Assembly (NCBI RefSeq): GCF_963678635.1
Contig: NC_087062.1
Span: 4,576,193 to 4,640,192, forward strand
Direction: 5' to 3'
DNA from: Symsagittifera roscoffensis
Taxonomy: Eukaryota; Xenacoelomorpha; Acoela; Convolutidae
Length of the DNA stretch: 64,000 bases
How positions within the stretch are numbered: position 1 is the stretch's first letter; each line of letters starts with the position of its first letter. Positions 45,631 to 57,152 of the stretch are shown one piece after another. A model generated the notes under the pieces. That model was not told the origin of the DNA. It worked only from the letters and a program-made list of their open reading frames with translations, and ran no database searches. Position numbers and translations under genes: made by a program.

Positions 45631-48093
45631 TTGTGCTTTGAATTCCATTATTTGATTGAACAAAAATCTTTCAGCATCGAGAAAAATTAATATGAAAATA
45701 TCAACTTTCAGTTTTGTAGTTTGACTATCACGGCTAAATTACGCGTTACGCGTTCAGTTTATAATCGCATGTTTCTAAGAGTGCAGTTATTTTTAAGTGT
45801 GCACCAACAAATTCAGCTACTTATCAGTTTTTAGAAAATTTTAAAGAAAAATCTCAATTTCATATTGACTTAAAAATGTTTTTTTTTTAAAAAAAAACAT
45901 GATCTTATATACTACAGTTTTATCAAAACTAGCGCCAAAGGGGAGAACTTATTTACTTTTTAAAAATTAAGTGCCAAAATTTGAACCTGAAGTTGTCAAA
46001 TTGGCATGTCGCTTCCAACGTGCAAAACCTGCAATCGTACCAAACAATACCTGTATTGAGATATAATGTTTTTGTCGAAACAGATGATTGTCGTGATGAC
46101 CTATTCGTAATTTTTTAAAATAATTTAAACACTTTAAAGTAAAAGGTCAAAAAGTGACAGAAGAAATGTCAGCATATTTTCATATGTTCTGCGTTCTGGT
46201 GATAAATGTATGTTTAAGTTATCGTTTTCAGCTGCTAGCTGTCTCTGAAATTACTATGAACCACCTGCGTTGACAATTTTACTTGTTTACGCACATCGAT
46301 TACAGTTTTGCATTAAAACTTCTTTTTTTTGTTCTTTTGATATTACGGTTACATTTCTGCTTTGCCAGTTTTTGTGTGTTTGTTTTTGTGTGTTCACATA
46401 GTGATTTAAAAACTCAATTTCAAATTAGACTTCACGAATCATAGAGATATCATTTAGGTCGCAAAAAAAAACGAAAAAGCTCAACGAAGCGTTTACAAAA
46501 TTAGAAAATTACAAAAAAAAGTTCAGGAGAAGAGCAGCTGTGTTGCAATTTCATTGACAAATATCTATTTGTTACTTTGTAGATACAAAAACAATTACAG
46601 ATACTTTTGCGATGAGTAGTTCTAATAGTACTGCGCAATTTGAGCAGATTTTGCAGCTTTTGAAGCCGCAGGCGGAGAAAACGAACATCGCTGAAAAAAC
46701 TATCCTGTCGACATGTCAAGATGAAAGACTAAGGTGAGATAAATTTGCCATAATTTAAGGCTTTGCACCCAATTTAGAGAATTTTTAGTCATAAATATCC
46801 CGTGGAGCATCCAGACTTACCGGGAGAAAAAAAATCGCCACCTTCTCGAAACGTTCAGTTAACTCGAATTGTGTGCTGAAAGACACAAGTTGCCTTATTC
46901 TATGTATGTTTTTCTTTGTGAAATGCGTGTATCAAACTTGATCGACGATTTCAAACAAGCAAAAATTCGTAATCGCCGAGAACTCGTGACAAACGATAAC
47001 TCTTAGCTGAGCAATGGATTCGCATCACCGCGTTTTCATTCGGAACAAGTAGAGAGTCTGCGTGAATCAGTGTTAGTCTTTAAATCAAGATTTCTAAACT
47101 TTCTCTGCTGCAAATTGTTGCGCAAGGGTTGATAGATGCAGTAGCTTTCCAATCGGCGATCATACTTTTCAAAATAAATCGATAAATCGTTCAATCAATA
47201 TAAGTGTTCCCATTTGCTGAGCAGGTATCGAAAAAAATTTTTTCCAGTCTAATACTTTTTGATAAAAAGAATTTCTTAAAACTTTTTCTCTTTTAAACTG
47301 TGAACAATTTTGATGGGTAATGTAAAGACTCTCAGCACCAAACAAATAAAAATATAACATTTAGTTTTAAAAAATATATATTTCAAAAAGAAGTAACAGT
47401 CTGACCAAAAATTGTTTGAAATTTGAGCTGAGAAAAGAAAACAAAACAAAGCACAAATATTTTGTCGTCATAGATGTCCAAAAAAAACTTTTTTGTAATT
47501 TTATGAAAAATTTTTCTGTACTCATTATTGTCGTTGGGAAATTTTGATTCTCTTTTGCAAAGCTGTTATTATTGAATTTGGTCGTATATAACAATGCGTG
47601 GTTGCGATACAAGCTATATTCTCTCTTCGAATGAAAAATTTTATTAAAAAACCTGGAAAATAATCAGACTCCGAAAATCTAGCAAATTCACTATCAAAAA
47701 AACGTAGTTTTTTGCTGTTTTTTAAAGTAGAGTTGATTGCACGGTATTTCACCGAACTGAACTAATTTTGTTGGCAAAATACAAGGAAACCAACTGGAAT
47801 TACCATTTTACGTGATAGTAGGCAAATTAAAACATATTTTGTATAAAACAAGCGTGTATAACGAAAAGGTTACCTATGCTACCTATTGCAAACAATTTAT
47901 GTTTATAATTTTGCCATTGGGATGACTTTTGTTTAACCAACAAATTAAAACATAGTAAAATTGAAAGTTTTCTGATGTAATCACTAATTTTTAGAATTAG
48001 TTTTTTTTCTGATTTCTATAAATTTTTATCATATACCATCAGAAACCCACATACAACACGTCCGAAGTAATCTGACATGATTCGTTAATTTTT
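44095..48093 (+). repeat. 4.0-kb tandem duplication, copy 1
   Basis: Begins TACGCCACTGTTTTTGAAGC and runs 3999 bp to the point where the identical start recurs at 48094. It contains two of the 0.87-kb units, an AT-rich middle and the candidate exon pair. Similarity to copy 2 is high throughout, with small indels mostly in homopolymers. Confidence 0.93.
46612..46737 (+). CDS. Candidate exon of unknown gene, duplication copy 1
   Basis: ATG frame of 41 codons, MSSSNSTAQFEQILQLLKPQ onward, ending ERLR before TGA. The context is exon-like: AATTACAG just before it and AAG|GTGAGAT at its end, so the last base of the exon may be 46733 and the TGA intronic. The next segment (from 46788, HKYPVEHPDL) continues in phase but hits a frame break in an A-run near 46828, and the later frame has a TAG at about 47006. 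No family recognised. The sequence is amphipathic and hydrophilic, without zinc or enzyme motifs. Confidence 0.35.
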   Translation: MSSSNSTAQFEQILQLLKPQAEKTNIAEKTILSTCQDERLR

Positions 48094-50610
48094 TACGCCA
48101 CTGTTTTTGAAGCGCAAAAAAGCCAAAGTAACACTTGCAACTTCGATTCATCTAAATGATTCATCCAAGTAGATAAAATTTTCTTTCGGTGCGTATTCAT
48201 AGGTCCCAAAATTATAAATTAATTTCCATTTACCCATAAAAAAGCTGTCGCTTAATTCCCAAGTCTTTTCAATCTTCCAAAAACTATTTTAGCTGACTCT
48301 TGGTTTAAGTTTTACGTAAAACCGGCTCTAAATTTTCCATAGAGACCTACCCTCTATCGGCATGATTACAATACGTTGGCACGACTGCGGGGGCCACTAA
48401 TATTCCGCTTGCTCTTATGCTAGTTGAGCAATTCGCAAACAATCAGTACGCTTGTTTCAAATTTCAACCAATCAGCACTTAAGAAGAAAAAACTTGGAAC
48501 TTAAGCTACTGATTTTTTTTGGCTCTTATCATTATGGAGAGACATGCAAAAACACCTCTACATCGCCCAAGAATTAGGTTAGGGGTGAATGAAGAAAACT
48601 AACAACCAAAGTGAGAAATTATGTAACAAAAAAGGAGACGAAATGGTTTTGTTCTCAATTACTCAACGGGTAGAAGGAGTTATGAGAGAAATTAGATATA
48701 TCAAAAAACAACTTTAAAGCTGTCAAATTTCTACCTAAAATTTTTCTGAGGGGCAATTAGCCCATGTTTTTTTTACTTTTGAAGAGGAGCGCGCGCCGAA
48801 AGAACATAAGTTAACGTTCCTATGCAACCAGTCGTATTCCCAAAAACACACAAGCTTCAAAGTTTGGTCTTAAGAACAGCTTTAAACCTGCAACTTCATT
48901 TCAAACTGAAACGTGCGTATCAAATTGAGTAATTATTTGAAATGATCACGCTAAGCGGCACGAGTGCAAATTGCTACGCCCCTGTTTTTAAAGCGCAAAA
49001 GTAGCCAAAGTAACCAACGCAACTTTGATTTATCTAAATGATTCATCCAAATAAATAATTTTATCTTTCGGTGCGTGTTCATTGGTCCCAAAATTATAAT
49101 TTAGTTCCATATACCCCTAAAAAAGCTGTCGCTCAAGTCCCAAGTTTTTTCAATGTCCAAAAACTGATTTTAGCAGACTCTCTCTTTAAGGCCACCGGTA
49201 TATCCGGCTCTAAGTTTTGCATAGAGACCTAGCCTCTTTCGGCTTGATTGCATCACGTTGGCACGATCGCACGACTGCGGGGTCACTAACATTCCGCTTG
49301 ATCTTATGCTGCTAGACTAATTAGCAAACAATCCATCATGGTTGGTTCAAATTTCAACGAATCAGCAATTAAGAAGAAAAAACTAGGACTTTAAGCTTCG
49401 GAGTTTTTTTTTATTTTGGGTCCTATCAAGGTAGGGAAACATGCAAATACACCTCTACATCACCTTAGAAATTAGTTTGGGGTGAACGAAGAAAACTAAC
49501 AACCAGAGTAAAAATTTATGTAACAAAAAAAGGAGACAAAATGGTTTTGATTTCAACTAATCAACGAGTAGAAGGAGTCATGAGAGACTTAAGATATATC
49601 AAAAAACAGCTTTAAAGCTGTCTAATTTGTGCTTTGAATTCCATTATTTGATTGAACAAAAATCTTTCAGCATCGAGAAAAATTAATATGAAAATATCAA
49701 CTTTCAGTTTTGTAGTTTGACTATCACGGCTAAATTACGCGTTACGCGTTCAGTTTATAATCGCATGTTTCTAAGAGTGCAGTTATTTTTAAGTGTGCAC
49801 CAACAAATTCAGCTACTTATCAGTTTTTAGAAAATTTTAAAGAAAAATCTCAATTTCATATTGACTTAAAAATGTTTTTTTTTTTAAAAAAACATGATCT
49901 TATATACTACAGTTTTATCAAAACTAGCGCCAAAGGGGAGAACTTATTTACTTTTTAAAAATTAAGTGCCAAAATTTGAACCTGAAGTTGTCAAATTGGC
50001 ATGTCGCTTCCAACGTGCAAAACCTGCAATCGTACCAAACAATACCTGTATTGAGATATAATGTTTTTGTCGAAACAGATGATTGTCGTGATGACCTATT
50101 CGTAATTTTTTAAAATAATTTAAACACTTTAAAGTAAAAGGTCAAAAAGTGACAGAAGAAATGTCAGCATATTTTCATATGTTCTGCGTTCTGGTGATAA
50201 ATGTATGTTTAAGTTATCGTTTTCAGCTGCTAGCTGTCTCTGAAATTACTATGAACCACCTGCGTTGACAGTTTTACTTGTTTACGCACATCGATTACAG
50301 TTTTGCATTAAAACTTCTTTTTTTTGTTCATTTGATATTACGGTTACATTTTTGCTTTGCCAGTTTTTGTGTGTTTCTTTTTGCGTGTTCACATAGTGAT
50401 TTAAAAACTCAATTTCAAATTAGACTTCACGAATCATAGAGATATCATTTAAGTCGCAAAACAAAAAGTTAAAGCTCAACGAAGCGTTTACAAAATTAGA
50501 AAATTACAAAAAGTTTTTTGACGAGGAGAAGAGCAGCTCTGTTGCAATTTCATTGACAAACATCCACTAGTTACTTTGTAGATACAAAAACAATTACAGA
50601 TATTTTTGCA

Positions 50611-50736
50611 ATGAGTAGTTCTAATAGTACTACGCAATTTGAGCAGATTTTGCAGCTTTTGAAGCCGCAAAAAGAGAAAACGAACATCGCTGAAAAAACT
50701 ATCCTGTCCACATGTCAAGATGAAAAATTAAGGTGA
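50611..50736 (+). CDS. Candidate exon of unknown gene, duplication copy 2
   Basis: Same frame as copy 1 with conservative changes (Ala-Gln to Thr-Gln, Ala-Glu to Lys-Glu, Arg to Lys). Donor AAG|GTGAGAT at about 50733. The frame is kept while DNA differs, but the number of differences is too small to prove selection. It would join HKYPVEHPDLTGEK from 50788. Confidence 0.35.
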   Translation: MSSSNSTTQFEQILQLLKPQKEKTNIAEKTILSTCQDEKLR

Positions 50737-50787
50737 GATAAATTTGCCATAACTTAAGGCTTTGCACCCAATTTAGAGAATTTTTAG

Positions 50788-51131
50788 TCATAAATATCCC
50801 GTGGAGCATCCAGACTTAACGGGAGAAAAAAATCGCGACCTTCTCGAAACGTTCAATTAACTCTAATTGTGTACTGAAAGTCAAAAAGTTGCATTGTTCT
50901 ATGTATGTTTTTCTTTGTGAAATGCATATACCAACTTTGAGCGACGATTTCAAACAAGCAAAAATTCGTAATCGCCGAGAACTCGTGTCATACGATAACT
51001 CTTTTCTGAGCAATGGATTCACACCACCGCGTTTTCATTCGGAACAAGCAGAGAGTCTGCGTGAATCTGTAATAGTCTTTAAATCAAGATTTATGAATTT
51101 TCTCTGCTGCAAATTGTCGCCCAAGGGTTGA
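50788..51131 (+). pseudogene. Second candidate exon of the unknown gene, copy 2
   Basis: After acceptor TTTTTAG the frame reads HKYPVEHPDLTGEK, then an A-run of seven bases puts it out of step with the long downstream frame (50820-51131), which contains LSDDFKQAKIRNRRELVSYD, NSFLSNGFTPPRFHSEQAES and FKSRFMNFLCCKLSPKG before TGA. Copy 1 has eight A's at this point and a TAG where this copy has TTT. The A-run length difference could be real decay or a consensus error. Function unknown. Confidence 0.35.
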
Positions 51132-52081
51132 TAGATGCAGTAGCTTTCCAATCGGCGATCATACTTTTCAAAATAATTCGATAAATCGTTCAATTAATAT
51201 AAGTGTTCCCATTTGCTGAGCAGGTATCAAAAAATTTTCCAGTCCGATATTTTTTGCTTTTAAGAATTTCTTAAAATTTTTTCTTTTTCAAATTGTCAAC
51301 AATTTTGATGGGTAATGTAAGGACTCTCAGCACCAAACACATAAAAATATAACATTTAGTTTTTAAAAATATTTATTTCAAAAAGAAGTAACAGTCTGGC
51401 CAAAAATTGTTTGAAATTTGAGCTGAGAAAAGAAAACGAAACAAAGCACAAATATTTTGTCATCATAGATGTCCAAAAAAAAAACTTTTTTGTAATTTTA
51501 TGAAAAATTTTTCTGTACTCATTATTGTCGTTGGGAAATTTTGATTCTCTTTTGCAAAGCTGTTATTATTGAATTTGGTCGTATATAACAATGCGTGGTT
51601 GCGATACAAGCTATATTCTCTCTTCGAATGAAAAATTTTATTATAAAACCTGGAAAATAATCAGACTCCGAAAAACTAGCAAATTCACTATCAAAAAAAC
51701 GTAGTTTTTTGCTGTTTTTTAAAGTAGAGTTGATTGCACGGTATTTCACCGAACTGAACTACTTTCGTTGGCAAAATACAAGGAAACCAACTGGAATTAC
51801 CATTTTACGTGATAATAGGCAAATTAAAACATATTTTGTATAAAACAAGCAAAAAGGTTACCTATGTTACCTATTGCAAACAATCTATGTTTATAATTTT
51901 GCCATTGGGATGACTTTTGTTTAACCAACAAATTAAAACATAGCAAAATTGAAAGTTTTCTGATGTAATCACTGATTTTTAGAATTAGTTTTTTTTTTCT
52001 GATTTCTATAAATTTTTATCATATACCATCAAAAACCCACATACAACAGGTCCGAAGTAATCTGACATGATTCGTTAATTT

Positions 52082-55000
52082 CTTACTTACTGTCTCCAAA
52101 AAAATTTCAACATTTAAATACAGATAACTAGAAATATTATGGAAAACACTTTTTGTTTCCGAACTGTTTTTTTTAATACATGCATTATAATAGCAAAAGT
52201 AAAGCAATTAATGAAAAATTTTAATTAATTGTTTTTAAATGAAAGCTCTCAATTGATTTTTCTCCATAAATACGGTGTAAAAGCACATTCAAGTCTGTTT
52301 TTGGGCAAGTTAGATCTTTTAATAGATATCAAAACGATTAAATAACTCAAAAAGAGCTTGGCAATAGTTGATCTGAATTGATTAAACGTTTTGTCACAAA
52401 ATTATTCAGCTTTTACAAATTAAGCAATAGCTGCTTTTTGCTTGATGCAATACCAATAATATAATGTTAAAATAACTATTTTATTCATTTTATTAATGCC
52501 AATTTCAGTTTTTCTTAATGAATATAAAATAACGAAAATTTATCGATAAGACTACAGGAAGTTTTAAAAATATTTTTTCAGATTATTCTCTTATTTCACA
52601 AATAGTTGTGTTATTTTAGCTATATTATCGCACTGAGCAGCAGAAATTTGCCAAATTTTGATGATATTTTTCAATCAAATGAATTCTTTTTTGTTCACGC
52701 TTATTCTCACCGTTTATTGAATTTTCACAACAATTTGCCCTGAACATATTCTCTTGTGCTGATTTGAAATAATTGGATGAAATGACCTTAAAATATTGTT
52801 CAATTTTGTTTCTCTCAATTTCTATTAACTTTGAAAATAAAAAAAATGAAGAGGATAAAAATAGTTTTGATTTTTTCGAGCTATTTTAAGATGTAGTTCA
52901 ATATGCAAAATTTCAAATCAAAGTAACCCCACTGAAACGCTTTGATTCATTTGATTCAAAATTAAGGACAAAAAAAGTCCAATTTTAGTTATTAGTTGTT
53001 TTACTCCTTAAATTTGAATTAGAAATTGACCAGTTTTAGACGTGGTATTTTGATTTGAAATTTTGCAAATTTGATAGCATCATCAAATTGCTTGCAAAAA
53101 TCAATACTTTCTTTTATCATTTTTGCCCAAAACTAATCGAATTTGAGGGAAAAAATGAAAATTTGGTCTTAATTCGTTTCATTTGGTTAATTCAAATTAG
53201 CTCTGAAATGCTTGTTCAACACAAAATGCAGAGAAGTTTCAAAGAATATCGAGAATATGCGTGAACAAAATTGGACCCATTTGATTGAAAAGTGTAATCA
53301 GACTTTGACACATTTTGCTGGCTATTGAAAAACGATGGCTTCAATTGCTAAACATTTAAAAAATGAGAGAGAATTCATAAAAACATGTTTTGAAAGACCT
53401 TGCTATTTTGAAACTAATACATTTTTCTAAAAAAAAAATGAGATTTGACTAGAAAAATTGAGATTTGAGGTGAGAAAGTGATTTCATCAAAATACCAAAG
53501 ACCAATTTTTTGAATATGTTGTTTTCAAGCTTCAAACAAAGCTGAAACCGCATCGGGGGATGAAACAAGAACATGGTTAACCTGGACATACGTTTTCCTG
53601 ACACTATTTATTTAACTTCAAATGTCAAATACATTGTATAACAATCAAGGCATAGCATTTTTCCATACTAGCGAAAAATATGACCTGTATTTTTTGTAAT
53701 GAATGTATATCAATTTTCTAATATTTGTATGAAAGCTTAACTTTGGCTGTTTTGGAGAAACTATTTCAAAAGCTAAACTCTTGATTTCAAAGTGTGACAT
53801 AACAAACACATTCAATTCGAAATTCTTAGGTGCAAAATATGATTTGCTTTTTCTGCTAAGAGTCTTGATATATATATTTCAATTCCACGCCCCTCCCCCC
53901 CCCCCCTCACACATGCGCGCGCATAATAAAAGACACCTATACACAAAAACAATTCTTTCAAAATTTATGGTTTTCCATAGCAAAAAAACTTCATGGATAA
54001 TAATTGATTGTTTTTGATGAAAAATTTCTTAAAAGAAAAAAAACATTTACAGTCGCTCTCAAATTGTTTTTATAATGTTGCCATTTTTAAAAGCAATAAA
54101 AATTATGATTGCCGATTCGTATCAATTAACTGATTTTTGTTTGAAAGGCTTTTACAAAAATTAATAACTTTATTTATTTGCGCGACATTTTAATCATTTT
54201 TTTGTATTATTATTTGTAATAATCTGCAAATAAAATGGTTACTTTGTTGACTCACTTAATTTTCTCACCATGCGAATTTTCGTCTCACACAATTTTTTTA
54301 ATGACCATGTTAACTCAATTTTTCAAGGACAGTGGAAAAAAATAAAGTTTTTGAAAAATGCAAATTGCATGAAGTTTGTTTTATTTATGGCAGCACTATC
54401 GGCGCTAATATACATCAAATTTGAGGCTGAACAGAGTGTTTTTAGTGTTTCACATGAGCTCGGAAAACCAATAAGGTGAACCAAAAAACAAAATGTATTC
54501 TTTGTTTTGTTTCCAAAATCTGCCCTTTTTTGTCTGGAGAAAGCTAGCTGAGATTTTCTCTGTCTGAGATACTTGAAATTTTTTTGAAGGTGACGGAAAG
54601 TTTGTTTCGATGGTGATATTTCTCTTCCGGAACTTTTAGTCCAATTATAGATGGCTTTGAAACTTGCATCTCTATTGCTGAAAACGTAAAATCGCCATTA
54701 CGTAAATTAAGATAAACAAAATTTATCTATTCTTAGTATTTGTTGCAATTTTTATTTTTAGAATTTTCTATTCTGCTTGATCAATTGTAGGCTTTTGAAA
54801 GAAAACTCATTGAAGTTTTTTTGTTTGTACGATTTAAAAAATCATATGATAAGTCTATAAAAATCAACGGGTCGGTTAAGCTGTTTGTTCAGCTTGATGC
54901 AGTTTGTTCAGCATTCTCAAAATATCAATCAGAAAACATGGCCAGAAATAACCTTTGGTAATAAGAAAAATTATCTGAAGAAAAATAAGGCGCAAATTTC

Positions 55001-55095
55001 ATCGCTAAATTTGAGCTGCACAATTCTAAAACAATCTCAAACGCTCAATTTTAAAAGCTTTTTGTCAAATACTGATTTTCTTTATCTGTTTTCAG
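52082..55095. other. Gene-free stretch before the unknown gene
   Basis: AT-rich. A C-run followed by CTCACACATGCGCGCGC lies at about 53890-53924. Several 60-80-codon frames have no domain. A 5' UTR exon of the next gene may lie here, but none can be assigned. Confidence 0.4.
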
Positions 55096-55416
55096 TACTT
55101 TCGATTTCGAAGCAATGGAAAACTTTTTGAAGTCGTCGCCTCCTGTCAACGTATCGGGTTTTCAGAGCTTCCTCGAGAACTTCCAATCTCTGAAAGAAAA
55201 CTTCCGACTTGTTGAAACTGTCAGAAATTCTACAGCTGAATTGGACGAATTAAAGGACAAATTGGCCTCTAGACTCGAAGAGATCGACTTGAATTTGAGG
55301 CTGAAACGAAGAGCGGCGAAGCGGGCCAAGGTCGACTTCTTTGTCGAGAGGAAAGAATGGGAGTTATACACAATAATGATGGAAGACCTTTCCTCCGAAT
55401 TGGAACCCTATGCACG
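55096..55416 (+). CDS. Unrecognised coiled-coil gene, exon 1
   Basis: After acceptor TGTTTTCAG (55095), ATG at 55115 opens MENFLKSSPPVNVSGFQSFL. A long amphipathic region follows, TAELDELKDKLASRLEEIDL, then LKRRAAKRAKVDFFVERKEW, clearly a coiled coil. Donor GTAAGT at 55417 in phase 2. Codon use and density are unlike the flanking non-coding DNA. The frame is also open for six codons upstream of the ATG (TFDFEA), so an upstream coding exon is possible. I do not recognise the family; a structural or scaffold protein is a guess from the helix pattern only. Confidence 0.75.
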
Positions 55417-57079
55417 GTAAGTTATTTTCTAGTAAATTGCAATAATAGTAACACAGAGACAAAGCGAAGCAGTTGGGCATCACTTGCGATACTACATGAG
55501 AACAGCATTTCAAGCTAGTAGACAGGAAAAAAAAGACGGCCAATAAGTTCAAAAATTAAAACAAAAACGCACAACTAAAACTTGAAGATTTTGTTGGAAT
55601 GGTGTTTTACTTGCGGAAAACTCGTCCAGAAGAACAATCGAAATGGTTTCAGGAAAATCCAAAAACATTTTTTGGGCGGAAACTGAGCCGACAAAACTTG
55701 GGTAATTTCGCGAAGAACCGAAACCAAAACAAAATTATTGTCATTCAAATGTTTTTTAACTAGAATTTCTATGCTTAGCTTGTTGCATTTTGCAAAGATT
55801 TTTTCTATCATTTTGTGCGATGCAGAGGGCGAATCCAATGTAAATTGCGTACTGCAACAAAGATGACAAAACAAAAAGGGGTATATTTCCCGTTTAAACA
55901 AAAACAGGTCCTATCAGATTCGAACACAGGACTTTTGCAGTCCCAGGCATATTAGTTGCCTCCAGACGAAAAATGCCGGTGACTAAAAAAAATTGAATTC
56001 ATTATGAACTGAACCTAATTTCATAGTTTCTAATTTTGATCAGTCTGTGAACAAAGTTATTTACGGGGGAAAATCTAGTACCTCATTGCAATATATTGCG
56101 AATCGCGATGGTAAAAAAACCGATAAAATTTAATCATTGTAAATTGTTTTCGGATAAAAAAACTTACAGAAATCACTAAGAATAACCCTTTAGTAAATTT
56201 AATACTGCATGCGAGATCATCATCAGATATACAGATCCGTTTCCACGTGGCTTTCAATTGTCATTCAAAACTTATTGTAATCTGAAGTTCTAAAATTTTA
56301 AGAGCTTCTCAGGTTTCTACAATATTTCCGATTTGCTAAATAACAATTTCTTAAAAAATTAATATCACATGATATCGTTACAAAAAGTTTCTCAAAAATT
56401 TCTATTATTTCATCGGAGTGCTTTTGTCTGCGTCAGTCGTTTTGAGTTTTACGTCCGAGCTTTGCATGGATCTTTTTTTGGGTCGATCTTGTTTTAGCTG
56501 GGCAAGCATTTTGAGAAATTGTATAGACTAAAAAATAAATATTTCTGCTCGGCAGGCAGTTTTTTTGAAAAAAAAAACATAGGCCAAAGTTTCCGTTTTT
56601 GAGCATCTTTTGGAAACTTTTGACAAAAATGCGAGCGCCAGCCCCCATCACTCAAAACTAAAATAAACTGGGTAGCCTTTAGAAAGCTTTTAGAGTCAGT
56701 AACAATAGTTGTCGTAAAAAAGAACCGAAGAGGGGACCCTTTGGATGACCAGGAAGTCGAATTCATGAGGAAGAGAAAGGAGCTTCCTTCAATTCCTCCC
56801 TTAAATTTGCTACTGGAATTCGATCCCCTCACCACCCTGTGGCGCAGAAAGTTTCTCAAAATAGGATCTTCTTATTGATTTTAGAGAGTTCTGAAAATGA
56901 AACTGGTCGACTTAAAAAAAGTCGACCAAGTTTTTTTTTTAATTTTCCTTGAGAAAATTCTAGATCCGCACTTGCGTGCCCTATTTTGTTGCTTTATCAC
57001 TCCTCGATAACTTCTGAAGTAACTTCATTGCTTAACGAGGAACTGCGCTTCTACAAAAACAAAGGTTGAATCTTTTCAG
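55417..57079 (+). other. Intron 1 of the unknown gene with MITE debris
   Basis: About 1.66 kb. The right part holds hAT-like MITE material; the remainder is AT-rich with nothing recognised. Confidence 0.6.
56480..56974. mobile_element. Two abutting hAT-like MITE fragments
   Basis: One fragment in inverse order (GGGACCCTTTGGATGACC, then CTCCCTTAAATTTGCTACTG ending about 56815) is followed by another ending TCTAGATCCGCACTTG at 56974, with GGTCGACTTAAAAAAAGTCGACC between. Target duplications were not found. Confidence 0.6.
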
Positions 57080-57152
57080 TGTGTTGAAACGGCAACTTCG
57101 AGACGCAAACACTGTGGCGACAGATCACGATGCCGGATATGCCACCTATCTA
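57080..57152 (+). CDS. Unrecognised coiled-coil gene, exon 2
   Basis: 73-nt exon between TCTTTTCAG and GTGAGT. It completes the Arg codon from exon 1 and reads RVLKRQLRDANTVATDHD, then AGYATYL, ending in phase 0. Both splice sites are strong and the phase fits on both sides, which supports a real exon despite its size. Confidence 0.75.

Larger units (their letters stand above)
48094..52081 (+). repeat. 4.0-kb tandem duplication, copy 2
   Basis: Head-to-tail partner of copy 1, ending after ATGATTCGTTAATTT where copy 1 joins copy 2. Differences from copy 1 include loss of the GTGTATAACG segment near 51850, a different homopolymer near 49880, and substitutions in the candidate gene. Confidence 0.93.
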
